NCBI GenBank assembly: GCA_938009335.1
Contig: CALLHT010000208.1
Location: forward strand, 1 to 6,534
Direction of reading: 5' to 3'
Source of the DNA: an uncultured Rhizobiaceae group bacterium
GTDB lineage: Bacteria > Pseudomonadota > Alphaproteobacteria > Rhizobiales > Rhizobiaceae
Length of the DNA stretch: 6,534 nt
Shown here: piece after piece, positions 1-5,099 of the stretch
How the letters are laid out: each line of letters begins with the position of its first letter
Numbering within the stretch: the first letter of the stretch is position 1
Position numbers and translations under genes: made by a program
Notes under the pieces: generated by a model
The model's database searches: none
What the model saw: only the letters and a program-made list of their open reading frames with translations
What the model was told of the DNA's origin: nothing

Positions 1-18
1 GATCAGTTGCCAAACTAA
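1..18 (+). CDS. possible 3' end of an upstream gene (C-terminus DQLPN)
   Basis: Frame 1 reads Asp-Gln-Leu-Pro-Asn and then TAA at 16-18. Taken alone five codons prove nothing. The reading is offered because a terminator-like hairpin follows about 25 bases later, which is what one expects just past the end of a plus-strand gene. Frame 3 is also open here and the other strand cannot be excluded. The product cannot be identified. Confidence 0.25.
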   Translation, partial: DQLPN

Positions 19-41
19 GGCCTCTTAAGAGGTTTCGATGG

Positions 42-73
42 AGAAGGGGGCGAACAGCCTCCTTTTTCGTTTT
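42..73 (+). terminator. probable intrinsic terminator upstream of tRNA-Ser
   Basis: The arms AAGGGGGC (44-51) and GCCTCCTT (57-64) pair over 8 bp with one G-U, around a five-base loop GAACA. A T-rich tail follows (TTT at 65-67, then CG, then TTTT at 70-73). This has the shape of a rho-independent terminator for a plus-strand gene ending near position 18. It would insulate the tRNA gene from upstream transcription. Confidence 0.55.
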
Positions 74-89
74 CAGCGTGATTTAACGC

Positions 90-118
90 TTGAAAATCCT
101 TTTCGAATATCGCATAGC
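90..118 (+). promoter_or_regulatory. candidate promoter for tRNA-Ser
   Basis: TTGAAA (90-95) lies 17 bases ahead of CATAGC (113-118). The -35 is close to consensus and the -10 is weak, as is common in alphaproteobacteria. The predicted start near 125 would leave a short 5' leader before the mature tRNA at 143, and the site lies downstream of the terminator-like hairpin. The call rests on spacing and position only. Confidence 0.35.
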
Positions 119-142
119 CTTCTGGCTAACCACAGTGGCCTA

Positions 143-232
<90 letters not shown>

Positions 233-321
233 TACTCCCAAAAATGAACTCTTAGAATTTTATGTAGCGTGAAAAGGTCACGGTGATGGATCATTCTTGC
301 ATAGGGAAGCGATGCGGCCAG

Positions 322-450
322 TCAGGTCTTGGGGGTCAGCTTATGGGCCGGGATAAACCGACTAGCCGCATCTAAAGCAGCCGCTACATTTATTGTGCTC
401 TTCGACTGCTCTGCGGTGAATTTTGCAAGGCCAATGCCAAAAAAGACCAT
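322..450 (-). CDS. weak candidate small ORF, 42 aa, unknown
   Basis: An ATG at 450-448 on the minus strand opens 42 codons ending in TGA at 324-322. The N-terminus reads MVFFGIGLAKFTAEQSKST, and the second half is alanine-rich (AAALDAASRF) with codons ending in G or C near the 3' end, so it looks coding-like. Against it, there is no purine-rich Shine-Dalgarno sequence ahead of the ATG and I recognise no family. The frame is the same as that of the J-domain gene upstream and stays open without a stop from directly after that gene's TAA (513) to 325. It could be a small protein, a decayed 3' extension of the J-domain gene, or chance. The remainder of 233-513 shows nothing I can name. Confidence 0.15.
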   Translation of the reverse strand: MVFFGIGLAKFTAEQSKSTINVAAALDAASRFIPAHKLTPKT

Positions 451-462
451 ATGCCAAGAAGT

Positions 463-484
463 CGAGAAAGTTCTGAATTTCTCG
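463..484 (-). terminator. weak hairpin downstream of the J-domain gene
   Basis: CGAGAAA (463-469) and TTTCTCG (478-484) form a perfect 7-bp inverted repeat around an 8-base spacer, about 30 bases past the stop of the minus-strand J-domain gene. The location suits an mRNA 3' end. The tract after the stem on that strand (ACTTCTT) is only moderately T-rich, so termination is uncertain. Confidence 0.3.
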
Positions 485-513
485 TTTAATGAAACGTAAA
501 TTGAAAACTTGAA

Positions 514-972
514 TTAAGCGACCTTGTTGAGCTCTGATCTTAACTCTGTAAACGCCGTGTTGATTTGCCGAAACATTTCATTGATGTATTTTTCGACTTC
601 ATCAGGCAGTTCGATGCCTGAATAATTGTCCGGGTGATACTGCTTTGCTTTCTGATGAAATGCGATTTTCGCATCTGTAAACGTACAGCCATCATGCAGC
701 CCCAGTATTCTTCGCGCCGTTGCAACGCGTGGGTCGATCTGAGGTTTTAATGTAGGATTGCGCAAAGGCTCTACCGGCTCAACATAAGCGATTTGGTGCT
801 TAGACAAATATTTGCGCTGTCCGTCCTTGGATATAAATTCCAGGAAAGGCGTATCTTTCGAAAGAACACCTTCTAAGCTTGCCGACTGACCTTTATTAAG
901 GTGACCGCGGATAACCGCACCATCAAGCATGCGCACGGAGACTTCAATTGGAGGATTTGAACTATCAAACAT
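514..972 (-). CDS. J-domain (DnaJ-like) protein with N-terminal beta-rich domain
   Basis: The product is 152 aa. The C-terminal part (about residues 85-148) is a J domain: helix I (RRILGL), helix II rich in Lys and His (AKIAFHQKAKQY), the invariant HPD at 113-115, and helix III (INEMFRQINTAFTELRSEL). J domains stimulate the ATPase of Hsp70 (DnaK) through HPD, so this is probably a cytoplasmic DnaK co-chaperone with its own clients. It lacks the Gly/Phe region, zinc-binding cysteines and C-terminal domains of true DnaJ. Residues about 8-67 (VSVRMLDGAVIRGHLNKG and onward) look like a small beta-strand domain of alternating hydrophobic residues and likely give client or partner specificity; I cannot name its family with confidence. 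There is no signal peptide. The ATG at 972-970 has only a weak Shine-Dalgarno (AAGAG) at a long spacing, but the domain plan fits this start. It is transcribed divergently from the secreted-protein gene. Confidence 0.88.
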   Translation of the reverse strand: MFDSSNPPIEVSVRMLDGAVIRGHLNKGQSASLEGVLSKDTPFLEFISKDGQRKYLSKHQIAYVEPVEPLRNPTLKPQIDPRVATARRILGLHDGCTFTDAKIAFHQKAKQYHPDNYSGIELPDEVEKYINEMFRQINTAFTELRSELNKVA

Positions 973-1026
973 ATTGGGGCTCTTGTTTGTTCTGAATTGT
1001 TGTTACCAGACAAAAGTTAAGGCGAA

Positions 1027-1049
1027 GTTGTAATTTTCCGCATTGCAAC
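1027..1049. promoter_or_regulatory. imperfect dyad in the divergent intergenic region
   Basis: GTTGTAAT (1027-1034) and ATTGCAAC (1042-1049) are inverted copies matching at 7 of 8 positions, with a 7-base spacer TTTCCGC. The dyad lies 55 bp upstream of the J-domain start and 114 bp upstream of the secreted-protein start. That geometry suits a dimeric regulator acting on one or both genes. It could equally be an RNA hairpin in a leader. No convincing -35/-10 pair was found in 973-1162 on either strand. Confidence 0.35.
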
Positions 1050-1162
1050 CAAGTGTGAATTGCCGCGACACGGTATGAACAATTTTCGTGGGAAATAGTG
1101 TTTGATGAAACTTTTTGGAGCCAACCCCGTTTCTCTCATATTGTTCTAAAAGAGGTCCCAGG

Positions 1163-1543
1163 ATGAAATACATTGCTTTTGCCTTTGCCGCTATTGCCGC
1201 ACTCGCAACAACACCTGTTGCTGCAAACCAACTCAACAGTACGGAGATCAAGCAAACAATCTCGGGTAAAAAAGTCTATTTGGCAACGAAATGGGGCATT
1301 GAGTTCCCTTTGATTTATCGCAGCAATGGGAAGGTTATTGGCGATGGCTCGGGTACTGGCCTCGGCAAATATTTCGCGCCCAAGGAAACCGGAAACTGGT
1401 GGATCACCAATAATCGAATGTGTCAAAAGTTTCCAACCTGGTACAAAGGTCGTACATTCTGTTTTACGCTTAAAGAGACTGGCAAGGATGCATTGATCTG
1501 GAAGCGGGATGACGGGGCAACTGGCAAGGCAAGAATAGGTTAA
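1163..1543 (+). CDS. small predicted secreted protein, function unknown
   Basis: The product is 126 aa from the ATG at 1163, chosen because AGAGG (1151-1155) sits 7 bases ahead and because the protein then begins with a clean signal peptide: MKY, a hydrophobic run FAFAAIAALATTPV, and a cleavage site after Ala21 (VAA|N). A longer frame to 1115 would put 16 polar residues ahead of the signal and lacks support. The mature part of about 105 residues has several Gly and aromatic positions (KWGIEFPLIYRSNGK, GDGSGTGLG, GNWW) and two cysteines, C87 and C100, in MCQKFPTWYKGRTFCF. These could form a disulfide in the periplasm. It resembles small uncharacterised exported proteins I associate with Rhizobiales, but I cannot tie it to a named family. 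No lipobox is present. Confidence 0.8.
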   Translation: MKYIAFAFAAIAALATTPVAANQLNSTEIKQTISGKKVYLATKWGIEFPLIYRSNGKVIGDGSGTGLGKYFAPKETGNWWITNNRMCQKFPTWYKGRTFCFTLKETGKDALIWKRDDGATGKARIG

Positions 1544-1629
1544 CCATACCGTCAAACAATACTAAGCATCGGTAAAACGAGACGCAGGCCTTCCGTTCTA
1601 TCATGACTACCTTGAAAACTTTTAATAAT

Positions 1630-1643
1630 TACCCAGCAGGGTA
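1630..1643. repeat. short inverted repeat upstream of the rlpA -10 box
   Basis: TACCC (1630-1634) and GGGTA (1639-1643) are perfect inverted arms around AGCA. The dyad lies just upstream of where the -35 element of the TATAAT at 1668 should be, so it could be an operator. It also lies 87 bases past the stop of the secreted-protein gene, but no T-run follows, which argues against a terminator. Confidence 0.25.
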
Positions 1644-1659
1644 GGAAGTATCCACTTGT

Positions 1660-1707
1660 TCATATTGTATAATTCCTGGGATCAGGCGCTCTCATATTGC
1701 CATAATT
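1660..1707 (+). promoter_or_regulatory. rlpA leader: consensus -10 within a direct repeat
   Basis: TATAAT at 1668-1673 is a perfect -10 hexamer. It is the end of TCATATTGTATAATT (1660-1674), which recurs imperfectly as TCATATTGCCATAATT (1692-1707), one base longer, with copies 32 bp apart. The second copy carries CATAAT, also -10-like. No good -35 is seen 16-19 bp upstream of either, so an activator or an alternative sigma factor may be needed. A start near 1680 would give an rlpA leader of about 115 bases. Confidence 0.4.
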
Positions 1708-1750
1708 GTGCTGCTTTCTTGCCATAGATGAAATGTTAGTGTATCCCCTC

Positions 1751-1781
1751 GGCGTCTGGCGCCGTTGGCGGACGGCCTTTT
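1751..1781 (+). promoter_or_regulatory. possible attenuator: two mutually exclusive hairpins before rlpA
   Basis: Hairpin A pairs GGCG (1751-1754) with CGCC (1760-1763). Hairpin B pairs GCCGT (1761-1765) with ACGGC (1772-1776) around TGGCGG and is followed by CTTTT (1777-1781), so it resembles a short intrinsic terminator. The two share 1761-1763, so only one can form at a time. Hairpin B lies 20 bases ahead of the favoured rlpA TTG. If rlpA really starts further upstream (1733 or 1706), this would be coding sequence instead. Confidence 0.3.
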
Positions 1782-1795
1782 CGGGGATTGCAGTA

Positions 1796-3094
1796 TTGTT
1801 TAAGTTCACAAAGCGCGCTGATTTCAAAGTTCTTCCTGCTGACTTTAGTTCAGGAATAAGGGCAGCAGTTGTAGTGAGCGTACCGTTGGTATTGGTCGCG
1901 TGTTCCAACTCCAAACCAACGGCTGTAAAAACGGAAAATGCGCCGATTGCCGGTTTACCCATAGATCAAGGTGATGGTGCGCTTCCTGTTCCTTTGAAGA
2001 AGCCTTCACTTGGTTTGGTTGTTGAGATTGTTTCTAGCAACGAAGTCGAGAATACCGGCTCGGCAGGACAAAACTTTGCAGCTGTACGCGCGCCAGAAGC
2101 TACTACCAATGTGATTTCGAACCAAACCAAATTCTCTTCCAAAGCCTACGGTGTTGCAGGAAGCCCACGCGTTACGACCGGAACAAATGTTCGAAAAGGT
2201 GGTGGGCGCTATCAGGTTGGAAAGCCTTATACCATTCGAGGTGTTCGTTACGTTCCACAGGAAAATCCGAATTACAAAGCGACCGGTTTAGCATCTTGGT
2301 ATGGTCCGAATTTTCATGGCCGTTTAACCGCGAACGGCGAGGTTTACGATCAGTTTGCACTTTCTGCGGCGCATCCAACCATGCCGCTCCCGAGTTACGC
2401 TAAAGTAACCAATCTTGAGAATGGGTCATCTGTTACAGTTAGAGTGAATGACCGTGGTCCGTTTTCCAAAGGGCGAATTATTGATCTTTCTTCACGAGCT
2501 GCGCAATTGCTTGGTTATACCAAGAAAGGTGTCGCCAAGGTAAAAGTGGAATATGTTGGTCGTGCAAGAATGGATGGTCTCGATGAGCGCCAACTCCTTG
2601 CTAGTTACAATCCTGGACGATTGGACCCGAATTCAATTCCAGCCTCTGCTCGCCCGACCGTAGTCGCCAGCACAAAGAAGAAACCTGTTGCCGTATCCCA
2701 AAAACCGACTGTTGTAGCAGTGGTTACTCAACCGAAAGCATCTGACAGGACGTTAAATGCGTTTGATACCAGCAGATTTGGCTCCCAATCCAGCGAAATT
2801 CAAACCGCCCCACGACCACAGTCTCTGGTAAACGGTTATGCTTCCGAAGCAAACTTTGGCGAAGCTGAAAGTAAGATTTCCACTTACTTTGATCAACCGA
2901 TTGAGGGAATGGCCGCTTTGGAGCGCCTAAAAGTCGGTCCAGTTTATTCAAAAGCCGAATTGTTTGAGCTCTCAGAAGATTTATCTAATTTTGGCCCTGT
3001 CTCAATTGTTGAGAGCGATGGCGACCATGTGTATTTTCTCGAGGTCACTGTTGTTTCTGATGATGTTGAGAAAATCAAAAACCTCCTGAATTGA
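1796..3094 (+). CDS. rlpA: RlpA-family septal ring lytic transglycosylase, lipoprotein
   Basis: RlpA proteins cleave peptidoglycan glycan strands, preferring strands stripped of stem peptides at the division septum. From TTG 1796 the product is 432 aa. A lipoprotein signal (RAAVVVSVPLVLVAC) has lipobox LVAC with Cys36. A low-complexity linker follows. A double-psi beta-barrel covers about 163-255 (GLASWYGPNFHGRLTANGE and RVNDRGPFSKGRIIDLS), containing E182, H193 and D219, whose spacing matches the catalytic Glu/Asp of Pseudomonas RlpA as I recall it. A Lys/Pro/Val-rich linker leads to a divergent C-terminal piece (about 377-420, RLKVGPVYSKAELFELSEDL) that resembles only half of a SPOR domain. 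Start choice: the frame also has TTG 1706 and ATG 1733, but neither has a Shine-Dalgarno, and both add about 20-30 residues, including WRRWR, ahead of the signal. TTG 1796 has GGGGA (1783-1787) at 8 bases and gives a sensible signal peptide. Family is certain; start is moderate. Confidence 0.9.
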   Translation: MFKFTKRADFKVLPADFSSGIRAAVVVSVPLVLVACSNSKPTAVKTENAPIAGLPIDQGDGALPVPLKKPSLGLVVEIVSSNEVENTGSAGQNFAAVRAPEATTNVISNQTKFSSKAYGVAGSPRVTTGTNVRKGGGRYQVGKPYTIRGVRYVPQENPNYKATGLASWYGPNFHGRLTANGEVYDQFALSAAHPTMPLPSYAKVTNLENGSSVTVRVNDRGPFSKGRIIDLSSRAAQLLGYTKKGVAKVKVEYVGRARMDGLDERQLLASYNPGRLDPNSIPASARPTVVASTKKKPVAVSQKPTVVAVVTQPKASDRTLNAFDTSRFGSQSSEIQTAPRPQSLVNGYASEANFGEAESKISTYFDQPIEGMAALERLKVGPVYSKAELFELSEDLSNFGPVSIVESDGDHVYFLEVTVVSDDVEKIKNLLN

Positions 3095-3124
3095 TTTTTA
3101 TTTCTTGAATTCGTCCCATTCATA

Positions 3125-3143
3125 AACTCCGTAGAGTTCTTTT
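3125..3143 (+). terminator. weak hairpin with T-run after rlpA
   Basis: AACTC (3125-3129) pairs with GAGTT (3134-3138) around CGTA and is followed by CTTTT (3139-3143). The stem is only 5 bp and AT-rich, so it would at best terminate partially between rlpA and the carboxypeptidase gene. The rest of the 147-bp gap holds the promoter-like pair listed separately. Confidence 0.3.
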
Positions 3144-3159
3144 CGCCAACACGGTAAGG

Positions 3160-3188
3160 TTGCGCTTTTTTGAAAAGCTTCCTAGGAT
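3160..3188 (+). promoter_or_regulatory. candidate internal promoter for the dacA-tmk-holB run
   Basis: TTGCGC (3160-3165) and TAGGAT (3183-3188) are separated by exactly 17 bp. The spacer region carries a 6-bp inverted repeat GCTTTT/AAAAGC (3164-3169/3173-3178). A transcript start near 3195 would give a leader of about 47 bases before the ATG at 3242. Hexamer matches are moderate (3/6 and 4/6), so the call is tentative. Confidence 0.3.
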
Positions 3189-3241
3189 GAAAGCGGGGGC
3201 TGTTTTTGCTGAGTGGATTTATCGTGATTTTGCATAGTCTT

Positions 3242-4393
3242 ATGAGAATTATTCTCACCTGTTTGGTTTTGTTTTCATGGGTTGGTCTGTTTACAGGCTT
3301 GGCTAATGCCCAGCTCTATCAAACGCCTGCCAAACAGGCCTTGCTACTTGATGCAGACACCGGCACAGTCCTGTTTGGCAAAGACGCTGACACACGTATT
3401 CCACCTGCATCCCTTGCCAAGTTGATGACAATGGAGGTTGTTTTTCATCAATTGAAGAACGGTAAACTTACCTTAGAGGATAAGTTTTTCGTAAGCGAGA
3501 ATGCTTGGCGAACCGGTGGTGCTAATTCAGGCGGCTCAACCATGTTCGCGAAGCTAAACTCTGAGATCAGACTTGAAGACCTCATTAAAGGCGTGATCGT
3601 CCAGTCGGCAAACGATGGTTGCATTATCATCGCAGAAGGACTTGCAGGATCGGAGGCTGCTTTTGCCGGCTTAATGAATGAACGGGCGAGAGCCTTGGGC
3701 TTGTCAGGGTCTTATTTCACGAACTCTACCGGGCTTCCAGATGAAAACCAGTATGTTTCGATCCGCGACCTTGCGAAACTTGCCCAGCATATGATCAGCG
3801 AATACCCGCAATATTATAAATATTACAATGAGCCGGGTTTCGAGTGGAATAAAATTTTTCAGCGTAATCGTAATCCGCTTCTGAAAATGGATATCGGTGC
3901 TGACGGCATGAAAACCGGATTTACTGAGGCGAGCGGTTACGCAATCGTTGGCACTGCCAAACGCGGGAGCCAACGCTTGATTACTGTTCTAAGTGGCATG
4001 ACTTCAAAGCGACAACGTGCAGAAGAATCGCGTAAAATTCTGGATTGGGGTTTTCGTGCTTTTGAAAAGCTTAGCCTTTTCGAAGACGGCGAGATTATCG
4101 GTCAAGCAAACGTATATGGCGGTGTAACATCTGGTGTGAATGTGACGGGTAAGGGACCTGTTGAGATGTATTTGCCGATTGGCAACCGTGACAAACTCAA
4201 AGCCCGCATAGTTTACGAGGGGCCGCTCTTACCCCCTGTAGAGGCTGGTTCTAGGGTTGCCACGCTGAAAGTCTGGATTGGTGACGAACTCAGTCAGGAA
4301 ACACCCCTTTATGCGGCAGAAACTGTAGAAAAGGGTGGTTTGCAGCGCCAAGCAGTTGATGCGCTAAAGGAATTGTTGTTTGGATGGCTTTAA
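3242..4393 (+). CDS. dacA: D-alanyl-D-alanine carboxypeptidase (PBP5/6 type, peptidase S11)
   Basis: The enzyme removes the terminal D-Ala from peptidoglycan pentapeptides in the periplasm, limiting cross-linking. From ATG 3242 it is 383 aa, normal for the family. A signal peptide ends ANA|Q at 23/24. All three penicillin-binding motifs are present: SLAK with nucleophile Ser57 and Lys60 (PPASLAKLMT), SAN at 122-124, and KTG at 224-226 (DGMKTGFTE). The region from about 275 to 355 fits the beta-rich PBP5 C-terminal domain. The tail (QRQAVDALKELLFGWL) is a plausible amphipathic helix that anchors the protein to the outer face of the inner membrane. Start: the frame extends upstream to TTG 3206 and GTG 3224, none with a good Shine-Dalgarno. 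ATG 3242 gives a standard signal peptide without a polar lead. A 16-codon frame (3187-3237) ends 4 bases before this ATG. Rhizobial relatives are often called dacF or dacC, so the symbol is approximate. Confidence 0.95.
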   Translation: MRIILTCLVLFSWVGLFTGLANAQLYQTPAKQALLLDADTGTVLFGKDADTRIPPASLAKLMTMEVVFHQLKNGKLTLEDKFFVSENAWRTGGANSGGSTMFAKLNSEIRLEDLIKGVIVQSANDGCIIIAEGLAGSEAAFAGLMNERARALGLSGSYFTNSTGLPDENQYVSIRDLAKLAQHMISEYPQYYKYYNEPGFEWNKIFQRNRNPLLKMDIGADGMKTGFTEASGYAIVGTAKRGSQRLITVLSGMTSKRQRAEESRKILDWGFRAFEKLSLFEDGEIIGQANVYGGVTSGVNVTGKGPVEMYLPIGNRDKLKARIVYEGPLLPPVEAGSRVATLKVWIGDELSQETPLYAAETVEKGGLQRQAVDALKELLFGWL

Positions 4394-4433
4394 GCGCTTC
4401 GGTGTGTGAGACCTAATACGGAAGACAATTTCC

Positions 4434-5099
4434 TTGAGTACAACGAACAAGGGCCTTTTCATAACGTTTGAAGGGGGCGAGGGGGCCGGTAAAACCAGCC
4501 AAATCGACCGCTTGAAAGAACGTTTGTCTTCGAATGGATATGATGTTGTCGTTACACGAGAACCAGGCGGAACGCCCGGTGCTGAGATCGTACGTCATGT
4601 TTTGTTGAGCGGCGCTGCAGAACGTTTTGGCTCGGAAATGGAAGCGATCCTATTTTCGGCCGCCAGAAATGATCATGTGCAAAACGTAATCAAACCCGCT
4701 TTGGATAAGGGGCATATGGTCCTTTGCGATCGTTTTGTAGATTCTACGCGGGTGTATCAGGGAGTTTCTGGAAAGGTCGAAATGAGCTTCCTTAAAACGC
4801 TTGAGGAGATTGTATGCGAAGAATGTTGGCCAGATATCACGCTTCTACTTGATTTAGATCCCAAACTCGGGATGGAGCGCGCCAATCAACGCCGTGGTGA
4901 AGGAGAAGTGCCGGATCGATTTGAGAAGGAAGCGTTTGAGGAGCAAATTAAACGCCGTGAAGGTTTTCTAACTATGGCAAAGAAGGAACCAGAACGGGTA
5001 AAAGTGATTGATGCATCCGGTGATATTGAGACCGTATCAAAGCGTATATGGAATGCTGTTAAACCGATCCTGAAGGCGAGGGGGTTAAAAACCGCATGA
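4434..5099 (+). CDS. tmk: thymidylate kinase (dTMP kinase)
   Basis: It phosphorylates dTMP to dTDP with ATP in the cytoplasm, an essential step of dTTP supply. The product is 221 aa, slightly longer than the usual 205-215. Motifs in order: P-loop GGEGAGKT (14-21), TREPGG (41-46) for the dTMP site, the DR motif in CDRFVDSTRVYQG (98-110), and the LID region RRGEGEVPDRF (153-163), whose arginines suit a type II enzyme, with no Arg in the P-loop. The start is TTG at 4434, preceded by GGAAG (4420-4424) at 9 bases. The first in-frame ATG is at residue 69, well past the P-loop, so a non-ATG start is required. The gene lies 40 bp after the carboxypeptidase stop with no terminator between and overlaps holB by four bases, indicating co-transcription. 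Confidence 0.97.
   Translation: MSTTNKGLFITFEGGEGAGKTSQIDRLKERLSSNGYDVVVTREPGGTPGAEIVRHVLLSGAAERFGSEMEAILFSAARNDHVQNVIKPALDKGHMVLCDRFVDSTRVYQGVSGKVEMSFLKTLEEIVCEECWPDITLLLDLDPKLGMERANQRRGEGEVPDRFEKEAFEEQIKRREGFLTMAKKEPERVKVIDASGDIETVSKRIWNAVKPILKARGLKTA

Noticed and set aside
240..300. Terminator directly after tRNA-Ser
   Set aside because: Small dyads exist (GTGA-TCAC, TGATGGATCA) but none is followed by a T-run, so no terminator is called.
1136..1555. 139-codon minus-strand frame opposite the secreted-protein gene
   Set aside because: The plus strand has a Shine-Dalgarno, a signal peptide and a plausible mature domain; the minus translation is cysteine-rich without pattern, as expected of a shadow.
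1544..1705. Riboswitch or small RNA in the rlpA upstream region
   Set aside because: I recognise no conserved riboswitch core; only short dyads and the promoter-like repeat are visible.
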